Assembly: GCF_945952435.1 (NCBI RefSeq)
Contig: NZ_CAMFHZ010000005.1
Location: forward strand, 98,364 to 162,363
Length of the DNA stretch: 64,000 nucleotides
Source: an uncultured Microbacterium sp.
GTDB taxonomy: Bacteria; Actinomycetota; Actinomycetes; Actinomycetales; Microbacteriaceae
Direction of reading: 5' to 3'
A program made the translations under genes and the position numbers. Below, in pieces: positions 17,112 through 25,107 of this stretch (its first letter is position 1; the number at the start of each line of letters is the position of its first letter). Under the pieces are notes generated by a model that was not told the origin of the DNA, ran no database searches, and saw only the letters and a program-made list of their open reading frames with translations.

Positions 17112-17915
17112 TCAGCCCCGGAGGAAGGCCGATCCCGCTTCCCGGAACGCCTTCGAGCCCGGCGCGTTGAAGTGGTGCCGGCCAGGGATCTCGAAGAACG
17201 AGCCCTGCGGCGCGGCGTCGACGAGGCGGAGGGAACCGGGGAGCACCGCGTCCTCGGATCCGGTGGCGAAGAGGATCGGCTGCGACGGCGCCTGCCGCGG
17301 ATCCGGGTCGATCGAGTCGGAGGCGCGCATCCCTTCCGCGAGTCCCAAAAGGGCTCTGAGGTCGTTGCCCGGGACGCGCTGCGTGAGGGCGACGTAGTCC
17401 TGGGTGATCGGATCCGTCACCGCAATGCCGCGCTCGATGAGCCCGCGCACCTGATCCAGATCGATCCGTGCGAGAGGAACGCCGTCGGGCACCCCGCCCA
17501 GCACCGCACGCGGGATGCGATCGCCGAGATCGCGGAGCACCTGCCAGCCGACGCGCGCACCGAGCGAGTAGCCGAGGTAGCGCGCCTCGTCGACGAGATA
17601 TGTGTCGAGGACCTGCTCGACGTCAGAGGCCAGGGTGCGCACGTCGTAGCCGGCGGCGTCGTGCGGCTTCTCGCTCCCGCCGTGACCGCGCTGATCGATT
17701 CCGAGGATGCGGAAGCCGTCGCGCTCCAGCATCCGCACCCACCCGGTGAGCACCCAGTTGTCGCGCGTGCTGGACGCGAAGCCGTGGACCGCGACGACGA
17801 CCGGCGCATCCGGGTCCCCCCAGGTGTAGGTGGCGAGGCCGACGCCGTCGCCGACCTCGATGATCTGCGGATGCGGCATGCGGGTCAGGTCGGCGAGGCT
17901 GTCGGCGGTCACCAC
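17112..17915 (-). CDS. Alpha/beta-fold hydrolase
   Basis: A 267-residue single-domain hydrolase. The HGFASS oxyanion segment is near residue 44, the nucleophile elbow GYSLGA gives Ser117, an acid is likely in GSEDAVLPG, and His is supplied by GRHHFNAPG near the C-terminus. It has no signal peptide. The substrate is unknown. Two consecutive GTG codons (17915 and 17912) can start it. It lies between recG and the divergent rsmD, an insertion into the usual coaD-rsmD-recG neighbourhood. Confidence 0.85.
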   Translation of the reverse strand: MVTADSLADLTRMPHPQIIEVGDGVGLATYTWGDPDAPVVVAVHGFASSTRDNWVLTGWVRMLERDGFRILGIDQRGHGGSEKPHDAAGYDVRTLASDVEQVLDTYLVDEARYLGYSLGARVGWQVLRDLGDRIPRAVLGGVPDGVPLARIDLDQVRGLIERGIAVTDPITQDYVALTQRVPGNDLRALLGLAEGMRASDSIDPDPRQAPSQPILFATGSEDAVLPGSLRLVDAAPQGSFFEIPGRHHFNAPGSKAFREAGSAFLRG

Positions 17916-17978
17916 ACCATCTTGCCCTTCGCGGGGTCGGCGCGGCGCTGTCCCCGCGGGTCTCGCCTCCCCGGCGCA

Positions 17979-17984
17979 TAGGGT
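17979..17984 (+). promoter_or_regulatory. -10 box (TAGGGT) for rsmD, leaderless
   Basis: TAGGGT ends 6 bases before the GTG start of rsmD, suggesting a leaderless mRNA with a GTG start. Confidence 0.6.
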
Positions 17985-17990
17985 GAACGG

Positions 17991-18578
17991 GTGACGAGAA
18001 TCATCGCGGGGGCGGCCGGCGGCACCCGCCTGGAGGTCCCCGGTCAGGGCACGCGTCCTACCAGCGACCGTGTGCGGGAGTCGCTGTTCGGGGCGCTCAC
18101 GTCGATGGGGGCGATCGAGGGCGCACGGGTCCTCGACCTCTACGCCGGATCAGGGGCGCTCGCGCTGGAGGCGCTGAGTCGCGGCGCGCGGGGAGCGGTT
18201 CTCGTCGAGCGGGGGCGCCCCGCCGCCTCGATCGTGCGTCGCAACATCGCCGCGGTGCGCAAGGCTCTCGGCGGCGCGCTGGACGCGACCGTGCAGGAAG
18301 GCTCCGTCCGTTCGTTCCTGGATCGGGCGACGGGTCCCTTCGACCTCGTCTTCACGGATCCCCCCTACGACCTGTCCGATGCGGAGATGACCGCGGACCT
18401 CGTCACCCTCGCACCCCTGTTGTCTGCGGACGCGGTCGTCGTCGTCGAACGTGCGAAACGCTCCACCCCGCCCGATCTGCCCGCCGCGGGTCTCGCCCTC
18501 ATCCGGGAGAAGGTCTACGGCGACACGGCCCTGTGGTGGGCGGAGCCGGCTCAGGCGTCGGCGCCGGCGTCCCGGTAG
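17991..18578 (+). CDS. rsmD: RsmD, 16S rRNA (guanine966-N2)-methyltransferase
   Basis: A 195-residue SAM-dependent methyltransferase of 16S rRNA. The family start (RIIAGAAGGTRLEVPGQGTR), the SAM motif LDLYAGSGALALEALSRGA and the catalytic FTDPPYDL are all present. It begins with GTG, apparently leaderless. Its last 28 bases overlap the 3' end of the convergent thiL. Confidence 0.94.
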   Translation: MTRIIAGAAGGTRLEVPGQGTRPTSDRVRESLFGALTSMGAIEGARVLDLYAGSGALALEALSRGARGAVLVERGRPAASIVRRNIAAVRKALGGALDATVQEGSVRSFLDRATGPFDLVFTDPPYDLSDAEMTADLVTLAPLLSADAVVVVERAKRSTPPDLPAAGLALIREKVYGDTALWWAEPAQASAPASR

Positions 18579-19591
18579 GGATCCCAGCCGCGGGGGCCCA
18601 CGGGATCGCCGTCGCAGAGGACGGGAGCGCCCTCGACGGCCTGCACGACCGTTCCGATGCGCCGGAATCCGGGCGGCAGAACCCCCGCCGGGAACGTCGC
18701 GAGCAGCGCGTGGTCCTCACCACCGGCCAGTGCGCGCCCGGGATCCGCACCGAGGGTCTCCGCGTCGAGCGCGAGCGTGACGCCGGAGGCCCCCGCCAGG
18801 CGCCCGGCGTCCAGGGCGAGACCGTCCGACACGTCCATCATGGCCGTCGCCCCGGCGACCGCGGCGACGACCCCGAGGCCCACAGGCGGGGCAGGACGCA
18901 GCTGCGCCTCGATCGCCTCGGACTCCCCTTCGGCCAGCACGGAAGGATCCACCGGGACGGCGGCGGTTCCCGGATGAAAGCGTCGGAAGAGCACCGACAG
19001 GCCGAGACCGGCGAGCCCCGTCTCCCCCGCGATCGCGACGTCGTCGCCGATCCGGGCGCCCGCGCGCGTCACCGCCCGGCGCCCTTCGAGGTCTCCCAGG
19101 GCGGTCACGGCGACGGTCAGCGTGGCGGAGACGGTGAGGTCCCCTCCGACCACCGCGCATCCCGGCGCGAGAGCGGCGCACGCGTCGCGGAACCCGTCCG
19201 AGAGCGCGGACACGAAGGAGAGCCGCCGGTCTCGCGGCACCGCGAGCGCGACGAGCAGCGCGGTCGGCCTCGCGCCCATCGCCGCGACGTCGGCGAGGTT
19301 GACCGCCGCGGACTTCCAGCCCAGGTCGTATCCGCTCGACCAGGCCGACCGGAAATCGGGGCCCTCGACGAGCGTGTCGGTGGTCGCGACCACCGAGCCG
19401 GAGGGCGTCGCGATCACCGCGGCGTCGTCCCCGGGACCGAGCAGGGAGAACGCACCGGCCGGAGTGCGCGCGAGGATCGTGCGCAGCACGCGACCCTCGC
19501 CGGCCTCGCCGATCGTGGGGTCGTCGTCGGACGACAGCGGAGGCAGCACGCCGTCCGCCCCGTCGGAACCGGGAGCTGGGAGGTCGACCAT
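18551..19591 (-). CDS. thiL: ThiL, thiamine-monophosphate kinase
   Basis: A 346-residue kinase that phosphorylates thiamine monophosphate to the diphosphate cofactor. Metal and nucleotide ligands are in LLGPGDDAAVI and ATTDTLVEGPDF; MMDVSDGLALDAGRLA is the conserved central segment. ATG 19591 is preferred over an upstream GTG (19600) because a -10 box (TACCGT) ends 7 bases before it. It overlaps rsmD tail-to-tail by 28 bases and is divergent from the DUF3515 lipoprotein with only 23 bases between start codons. Confidence 0.94.
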   Translation of the reverse strand: MVDLPAPGSDGADGVLPPLSSDDDPTIGEAGEGRVLRTILARTPAGAFSLLGPGDDAAVIATPSGSVVATTDTLVEGPDFRSAWSSGYDLGWKSAAVNLADVAAMGARPTALLVALAVPRDRRLSFVSALSDGFRDACAALAPGCAVVGGDLTVSATLTVAVTALGDLEGRRAVTRAGARIGDDVAIAGETGLAGLGLSVLFRRFHPGTAAVPVDPSVLAEGESEAIEAQLRPAPPVGLGVVAAVAGATAMMDVSDGLALDAGRLAGASGVTLALDAETLGADPGRALAGGEDHALLATFPAGVLPPGFRRIGTVVQAVEGAPVLCDGDPVGPRGWDPYRDAGADA

Positions 19592-19598
19592 GCCTCCC

Positions 19599-19608
19599 AC
19601 GGTAGCCT
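19599..19608. promoter_or_regulatory. Overlapping divergent -10 boxes of thiL and DUF3515 gene
   Basis: On the minus strand TACCGT (19599-19604) lies 7 bases before the thiL ATG. On the plus strand TAGCCT (19603-19608) lies 6 bases before the lipoprotein ATG. The two boxes share the central TA, so polymerase could occupy only one at a time. GGAAGG before the lipoprotein ATG could alternatively act as a ribosome-binding site. Confidence 0.55.
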
Positions 19609-19614
19609 GGAAGG

Positions 19615-20130
19615 ATGCGTCGCCGACTCGCTCCCGCTGCCCTGCTGGCCCTCGCCGCGGGACTGTTGGCGGGCTGCAGCTCGACGGTGCACCTGGACCC
19701 TGCGGAAGGCGCGAACGACCCGCGGTGCGCAGACGTCACCGTGCGTCTGCAGAACGTGCCGTCGATCGACGGACACGAACGGCGCTGGACCGATGCCCAG
19801 GCGACCGCCGCCTGGGGCGATCCGGCCGTCGTGCTGCTGACCTGCGGGCTGCCCGAGGCCGAGCCGACGAGCACCCTGCAGTGCATCTCGCTCCAAGGGG
19901 TCGACTGGCTGGTCGACGAGTCGAAGCAGCCCTACCTGACCCTCACGACCTACGGCAGAAAGCCCGCGGTGCAGCTCTTCATCGACAACGATCCGAAGAC
20001 CGGGGTGAGCGCGAACGACGTGATCGGGAACAAGAGCCTCGCCGCCGCGATCGCGACGATTCCCGCCACGCACTCGTGCACGGCGCGACCCGGTGCGGAC
20101 GTCGAGCCGACGCCCGCACCGACAAACTGA
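19615..20130 (+). CDS. DUF3515 family lipoprotein
   Basis: A 171-residue lipoprotein with a basic N-terminus, a hydrophobic stretch and the lipobox LLAGC (lipidated Cys about residue 20). The mature part has two or three further Cys residues (DPRCADV, LLTCGLPE, LQCISLQG) and the WLVDE motif of the actinobacterial DUF3515 family, whose function is not established. It sits between thiL and ddl, the usual location of the family. Confidence 0.87.
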   Translation: MRRRLAPAALLALAAGLLAGCSSTVHLDPAEGANDPRCADVTVRLQNVPSIDGHERRWTDAQATAAWGDPAVVLLTCGLPEAEPTSTLQCISLQGVDWLVDESKQPYLTLTTYGRKPAVQLFIDNDPKTGVSANDVIGNKSLAAAIATIPATHSCTARPGADVEPTPAPTN

Positions 20131-20153
20131 GCCCGTCCGGGGATCCGACGGGC
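20131..20153. terminator. Short hairpin between DUF3515 gene and ddl
   Basis: A 7-bp stem (GCCCGTC with GACGGGC, 9-base loop) begins immediately after the lipoprotein stop and ends just before the convergent ddl stop. It may serve both directions. There is no U-tract. Confidence 0.5.
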
Positions 20154-20154
20154 G

Positions 20155-21234
20155 TCATCGGCGCAGGCCCGCCTCGATCAGCTCGGTGATGAGGTCGCGG
20201 TAGCTGAGCCCCGAGGCGATCCAGCACTTGGGGAACATCGAGATGGGCGTGAACCCCGGCATCGTGTTGAGCTCGTTGACCACGAGCCCGTCCGGGGTGA
20301 GGAACATGTCGACCCGGGCGAGTCCGCGGCCGTCCACAGCCTCGAAGGAACGGATCCCGGTCTCCTGGATCGCGGCGATCTCCGCCTCCGTCAGCTCCGC
20401 GGGGCACACGACGTCCACGCCGTCGCCCCCCAGGTACTTGCCCTCGAAGTCGTAGAACCCGCGATCGGTCAGCACGATCTCGCCCGGCACGGAGGCGCGT
20501 GGCGCGTCCTCGCCCTCGAGGATCGCGACCTCGATCTCGCGTCCGACGACGCCCGTCTCGACGAGCACCTTGTCGTCCTCCGCGAACGCGATCCGCATCG
20601 CCTCGTCCAGTCCGTCCAGGTCCTCGACCTTGGACACCCCGACGCTGGACCCTGCGCGCGCCGGCTTGACGAAGAGCGGCAGGCCGAGGCGCGCCGCCGC
20701 GTCGCGCACCTGCGCCGGGGCGGAGGTCCAGTCCCGTGCGCGCACGGTGATCCACGGCGCGACGGCGATCCCTGCGGCCTGGAGGGCGACCTTCATGAAG
20801 TGCTTGTCCATGCACAGTGCCGAGTCCAGCACTCCCCCGCCGGCGTACGGCACCTCGAGCGTGTCGAAGTAGCCCTGCAGCGTGCCGTCCTCGCCGTGCG
20901 GGCCGTGCAGCAGCGGGAGGACCACGTCGATCGCGCCGAGGTCGTCGACCGAGCCGTCGGCGCGGGTGACGCGCAGCGTGCGGACCCCGCCGGGCTCGGG
21001 CCACTGGATCCGCGTGCCGTTGTCGATCACCTGCGGAAGGTGCTCCGCGTCGAGCGGGAACTTGTCCGGATCGTCGTCCTCGAGGACGAAGGCGCCTTCA
21101 CGGGTGATCCCGACCGGGACCACGTCGTAGCGCTCGCGATCAAGGGCGCGCAGCACCCCTCCCGCCGTGGCGGAGCTGATCGAATGCTCGCTGGAGCGCC
21201 CTCCGAAGAGCACCACCACCGTCTGCTTGTCCAT
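20155..21234 (-). CDS. ddl: D-alanine--D-alanine ligase
   Basis: A 359-residue ATP-grasp enzyme that makes the D-Ala-D-Ala terminus of the peptidoglycan stem peptide. The N-terminus VVVLFGGRSSEHSISSATA, the PLLHGPHGEDGTLQGYF segment, the ATP-grasp core FVKPARAGSSVGVSKVED, and the metal-binding VNELNTMPGFTPISMFP are all intact. The N-terminal 95 bases overlap the end of gpsA in another frame. Confidence 0.96.
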   Translation of the reverse strand: MDKQTVVVLFGGRSSEHSISSATAGGVLRALDRERYDVVPVGITREGAFVLEDDDPDKFPLDAEHLPQVIDNGTRIQWPEPGGVRTLRVTRADGSVDDLGAIDVVLPLLHGPHGEDGTLQGYFDTLEVPYAGGGVLDSALCMDKHFMKVALQAAGIAVAPWITVRARDWTSAPAQVRDAAARLGLPLFVKPARAGSSVGVSKVEDLDGLDEAMRIAFAEDDKVLVETGVVGREIEVAILEGEDAPRASVPGEIVLTDRGFYDFEGKYLGGDGVDVVCPAELTEAEIAAIQETGIRSFEAVDGRGLARVDMFLTPDGLVVNELNTMPGFTPISMFPKCWIASGLSYRDLITELIEAGLRR

Positions 21235-22288
21235 TGCCCGTCCCTTCCCCCTGCGGGGTGTCGTCGTCGGTGGTCAGATGGGGGGCGATGTCGCGCGGAT
21301 CCATGGCGCCGTCCAGCACCATCTTCACCTGCTCGACGATCGGCATCTCCACGCCGGCGGCGCGGGCCAGCTGCAGCACGGGCGCGACGGACGCGAGTCC
21401 CTCGGCCGTCTGCTGCATCTGCTTGACCACGTCCTGGAAGCTGTATCCCTGGCCGAGCAGGCGCCCGGCGGTGTTGTTGCGGCTCAGCGGCGACTGGCAC
21501 GTCGCGATGAGGTCGCCGAGGCCGGCGAGACCCTGCAGGGTCCCCGGCTGCGCGCCGTTCGCCACCGCGAAGTCGGTCATCTCCACCAGGCCGCGCGTGA
21601 TGATCGAGGCCTTGGTGTTCTCGCCGTAGCCGACGCCGTCGACGATGCCGATGGCGACTGCGATGAGGTTCTTCAGCACGCCGCCGAACTCCGTGCCGAT
21701 GACGTCGGTGTTCACGAAGCTGCGGAAGTAGCCGTTGCGCGCGGTGCGGGCGACGACGTCGGCCGTCTCCTCGCTGTTCGAGGCGATCACCGCCGCCGTC
21801 GGCTGCTCCTTGGCGATCTCGAGCGCGAGGTTCGGCCCGCTCGCCACGGCGATCCGATCCGGATCGCAGCGCAGCTCCTGTTCGATGACCTGGCTCATCC
21901 GCAGGCCGGAGCGCTTCTCCACGCCCTTCATCAGGCTGACCACGGGGATGTCCGAGTGCTGGAGGAGCGGGCGCAGCGCCTTGAGGTTCTCCCGCAGCGT
22001 CTGGCTCGGCACCGAGAGGTAGACCTGCTCCGCCCCGCGCACGGCGTCCGCGAGCAGGTGCGTGGCGGTCATGGTGCGGGGCAGGTTGATGCCGGCCAGG
22101 TACTGCGAGTTGCGCTTCGCCTCGGCGATCTCGTGCGCCAGCTCCTGCCGGCGCGCCCACATCGTGACCTGGGCGCCGCCGTCGGCGAGGATCTTGCCGA
22201 ACGTCGTGCCCCAGCTTCCCGCGCCGATCACGGTCACCCGCGGCCCGAGCGGGATCGCCGCGGTGCGCGGTGCGTTCCTAGGAGTCAA
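21140..22288 (-). CDS. gpsA: GpsA, NAD(P)-dependent glycerol-3-phosphate dehydrogenase
   Basis: A 382-residue enzyme that makes sn-glycerol 3-phosphate for phospholipids. The Rossmann motif VTVIGAGSWGTTFGKIL starts near residue 18, and the catalytic Lys is in EFGGVLKNLIAVAIG. The family core ends near MVLDGAMDPRDIAPHL; the last 40 or so residues (TTDDDTPQGEGTGNGQADGG and on) are an unusual tail running 95 bases into ddl. The next gene in the biosynthetic order, the acyltransferase, lies upstream with an 11-base overlap. Confidence 0.94.
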   Translation of the reverse strand: MTPRNAPRTAAIPLGPRVTVIGAGSWGTTFGKILADGGAQVTMWARRQELAHEIAEAKRNSQYLAGINLPRTMTATHLLADAVRGAEQVYLSVPSQTLRENLKALRPLLQHSDIPVVSLMKGVEKRSGLRMSQVIEQELRCDPDRIAVASGPNLALEIAKEQPTAAVIASNSEETADVVARTARNGYFRSFVNTDVIGTEFGGVLKNLIAVAIGIVDGVGYGENTKASIITRGLVEMTDFAVANGAQPGTLQGLAGLGDLIATCQSPLSRNNTAGRLLGQGYSFQDVVKQMQQTAEGLASVAPVLQLARAAGVEMPIVEQVKMVLDGAMDPRDIAPHLTTDDDTPQGEGTGNGQADGGGALRRALQRAFDQLRHGGRGAARP

Positions 22289-23030
22289 GGCGCCCCGTCT
22301 CCTTCTGCCCGTGTTCGGAGGGGTTCCATCGCGTCGCTGGAGCCGTCTCTCCGCGAAGGTCTTCCAGCAGCGCCGTGATGGCGGCCATGAGGCGCTCGTT
22401 GGCCTCGGCGATCGCCGCGCTCTCCGACGCTCGATCGTACAGATCGGAGAGATCCACAGGGTCTCCGATGAGCACGTCGACCCGCTTGCGCGGCGGCCAG
22501 AGGCTGAGGCCCTTCTGATAGCGGCCCATGATGGCCTGGGTTCCCCAGTGGGCCATCGGGATGAGCGGGATCCGACCCGTGAGCGCCAGACGCACCGCGC
22601 CGGACTTGCCGCGCATCGGCCACAGTCCGGGATCGCGCGTGAGCGTGCCCTCGGGATACACGATCACCCCTCGGCCGTGCTCGACGAGTTCTTCCGACTG
22701 ATGCAGAGTCTGCTTGGCGGCCGCCGACGACGCGGTCCGCGCGACGGGGATCATGCCGGTCCTGCGCAGCGCGGCACCGAGCACCGGGACGCGGAACAGG
22801 CTCTCCTTCGCCATGAAGCGCGGCGCCCGCCCCAGCCGCCAGACGGCGACCGCGACGATGAGCGGATCGAACTCCGAGTAGTGGTTCGGGGCGAGCACGA
22901 ACGCGCCCTCGCGCGGAAGCCGCTCCGCCCCGCGGATCCTGATCCTCGCCGTGTATCCGACGAAGGGCACGACGACCGCGCCGAGCAGCCAGAAGAGGCT
23001 GGGACGGGTCTTCTCGGCAGTCGCGCGCAT
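22278..23030 (-). CDS. PlsC-like 1-acyl-sn-glycerol-3-phosphate acyltransferase
   Basis: A 250-residue acyltransferase with motif I NHYSEFD, an FMAKESLF segment, motif III YPEGTLTRD and a hydrophobic N-terminal helix (LFWLLGAVVVPFVGYTARI). It transfers an acyl chain to lysophosphatidate at the membrane. It overlaps gpsA by 11 bases and is separated by one base from murA. The acyl specificity is not clear, and several paralogues are usual in actinobacteria. Confidence 0.87.
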   Translation of the reverse strand: MRATAEKTRPSLFWLLGAVVVPFVGYTARIRIRGAERLPREGAFVLAPNHYSEFDPLIVAVAVWRLGRAPRFMAKESLFRVPVLGAALRRTGMIPVARTASSAAAKQTLHQSEELVEHGRGVIVYPEGTLTRDPGLWPMRGKSGAVRLALTGRIPLIPMAHWGTQAIMGRYQKGLSLWPPRKRVDVLIGDPVDLSDLYDRASESAAIAEANERLMAAITALLEDLRGETAPATRWNPSEHGQKETGRLDS

Positions 23031-23031
23031 G

Positions 23032-24390
23032 TCAGCCGATCACGTCGAAGTCGGCCCCGAGCGCGGTGAGCTTGTCGAGGAACTTCTCGTAGCCACGGCT
23101 CAGGATGTCGATGCCCGACACCCGCGACTCTCCGCTCGCCGTGAGCGCCGCGATGACGTGGCTGTAGCCGCCGCGCAGGTCCGGCACGACGATGTCCGCG
23201 CCGTGCAGCGGGGTCGGGCCCGTGATGACGGCGGCCTGCTCCAGCTCGCGTCGCGCCACCCTGCGCGGCCCGTCCTGCAGCCCGTGCGGGTGCACGACGA
23301 TGTCGGCGCCCATCTTCACGAGAGCCTGGGTGAAGCCCATCCGGTTCTCGTACACGGTCTCGTGCACGACCGAGCGGCCATGCGCCTGGGTGAGGGCGAC
23401 GACGAGCGGCTGCTGCCAGTCCGTCATGAACCCCGGGTGCACGTCGGTCTCGACGATCACGGGCTTCAGCTCGCCCTCCCGGCGGAAGAGGATGCCGTCC
23501 TCCTGCACGTCGAACCAGCCGCCCGCCTTGCGGAAGACGTTCAGGAACGTGAGCATCTCCTGCTGCTTCGCGCCCCCGACGAAGATCTCCCCGTCGGTCG
23601 CGAGCGCCGCGGACGCCCACGACGCCGCCTCGTTGCGGTCGAAGATCGAGCGGTGGTCGTAGCCGCGCAGCCGGTCCACGCCCTCGATGAGGATCACGCG
23701 GTTGGGCTCGTAGGAGATGATCGCGCCCATCTTCTGCAGGACGGCGATGAGGTCCATGATCTCGGGCTCGATCGCGGCATTGCGCAGCTCGGTCTGCCCC
23801 TTGGCGCGGACCGCGGTGAGCAGCACCTGCTCCGTCGCGCCCACGCTCGGGTACGGCAGGTGGATGTTCGCGCCCTTGAGGCCGTGCGGGGCGGAGAGCC
23901 GGATGCCGCTGGGCAGCTTCTCGACGATCGCGCCGAACTTGCGCAGCGCGTCGAGATGGAAGTCGATCGGGCGGTCGCCGATGCGGCAGCCGCCGAGGTC
24001 GGGGATGAACGCCTGACCGAGACGATGCAGCAGAGGGCCGCAGAACAGGATCGGGATCCGCGACGCGCCCGCATGGGCGTCGATCTCCTCGAAGTGGGCG
24101 GACTCCACATCGCTGGGGTCGAACACGAGCGCTCCGGGCTCGTCGCCCTCGGTCACCCGCACGCCGTGCACCTCGAGCAGGGAACGCACCACCGCGACGT
24201 CGGAGAGATCCGGCACGTCCCGCAGAGTGCTCGCCGTCTCACCGAGCAGGGTCGCGACCATCGCCTTGGTCGCGAGGTTCTTTGCGCCCTTCACGTCCAC
24301 CCGCCCGCGCAGGGGCCTTCCGCCGCGGATCGCCAGGACGTCTCCGGTCAGGGTGGTCCCTGGCTTGGTGTCGTGCAGCGGTGTCGTCAT
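23032..24390 (-). CDS. murA: MurA, UDP-N-acetylglucosamine 1-carboxyvinyltransferase
   Basis: A 452-residue EPSP-synthase-fold enzyme for the first committed step of peptidoglycan synthesis. The substrate Lys/Asn pair is in VDVKGAKN (Lys34). The catalytic loop reads GGCRIGDRPIDFH with Cys at about residue 135, the residue attacked by fosfomycin; mycobacteria carry Asp there, so this enzyme is of the Cys type. Position between leuD and plsC matches related actinobacteria. Confidence 0.95.
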   Translation of the reverse strand: MTTPLHDTKPGTTLTGDVLAIRGGRPLRGRVDVKGAKNLATKAMVATLLGETASTLRDVPDLSDVAVVRSLLEVHGVRVTEGDEPGALVFDPSDVESAHFEEIDAHAGASRIPILFCGPLLHRLGQAFIPDLGGCRIGDRPIDFHLDALRKFGAIVEKLPSGIRLSAPHGLKGANIHLPYPSVGATEQVLLTAVRAKGQTELRNAAIEPEIMDLIAVLQKMGAIISYEPNRVILIEGVDRLRGYDHRSIFDRNEAASWASAALATDGEIFVGGAKQQEMLTFLNVFRKAGGWFDVQEDGILFRREGELKPVIVETDVHPGFMTDWQQPLVVALTQAHGRSVVHETVYENRMGFTQALVKMGADIVVHPHGLQDGPRRVARRELEQAAVITGPTPLHGADIVVPDLRGGYSHVIAALTASGESRVSGIDILSRGYEKFLDKLTALGADFDVIG

Positions 24391-24468
24391 TCGCAGGGCC
24401 TCTTCTTCTGGACGGTTGCGCGGCCGGAGCCGCAGGGCGGGTTGCCCGGGCTCACGGCCGCGACCGGT

Positions 24469-25107
24469 TCAGCGAACAGGAAGGGTCCGTGGCCGCCACG
24501 ACTCGCGACGGGCCTCGAACTGCGCGATCTTGTCTTCGTTGCGCAGGGTGAGCCCGATGTCATCGAGCCCTTCGAGGAGCCGCCATCTAGTGTAATCGTC
24601 GATCCCGATGGCGGTCTGGAAGACGGGCTCCGCCGCTTCCGATCCGTCCCCGTCGACGGCGCCCACGGTGGCGACGCGAGCCTCCAGGTCGACCGTGATC
24701 TCACGGCCCGGGTGCTCTTCGATGAGGCCCCAGATCGTCTCGATGTCGCTCTCGTCGACGGTGGCCGCGACGAGCCCCTGCTTGCCCGAGTTGCCGCGGA
24801 AGATGTCGGCGAAACGCGGGCTCAGCACGACGCGGAAACCGTAGTCGCGCAGCGCCCAGACGGCGTGCTCGCGGCTCGATCCGGTGCCGAAGTCGGGGCC
24901 TGCGACGAGGACGGAGGCGTTCCGGTAGGGCTCCTGGTTGAGCACGAACGAGGGATCCTGCCGCCAGCCGTGGAAGAGCGCGTCCTCGAAGCCGGTCTTC
25001 GTGACGCGCTTGAGGAAGACCGCCGGGATGATCTGGTCGGTGTCGACATTGGAGCGCTTCAACGGCGCCGCGACACCGGTGTGGGTCGTGAACTTCTCCA
25101 TGATCAC
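24469..25107 (-). CDS. leuD: LeuD, 3-isopropylmalate dehydratase small subunit
   Basis: A 212-residue small subunit of isopropylmalate isomerase, which acts with LeuC in leucine synthesis. The N-terminus ([20 protein letters not shown]), the [15 protein letters not shown] segment and the swivel-domain motif [20 protein letters not shown] are intact. It overlaps the end of leuC by 4 bases, so the two subunits are translated together and share the leucine leader upstream of leuC. Confidence 0.96.
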   Translation of the reverse strand: MIMEKFTTHTGVAAPLKRSNVDTDQIIPAVFLKRVTKTGFEDALFHGWRQDPSFVLNQEPYRNASVLVAGPDFGTGSSREHAVWALRDYGFRVVLSPRFADIFRGNSGKQGLVAATVDESDIETIWGLIEEHPGREITVDLEARVATVGAVDGDGSEAAEPVFQTAIGIDDYTRWRLLEGLDDIGLTLRNEDKIAQFEARRESWRPRTLPVR

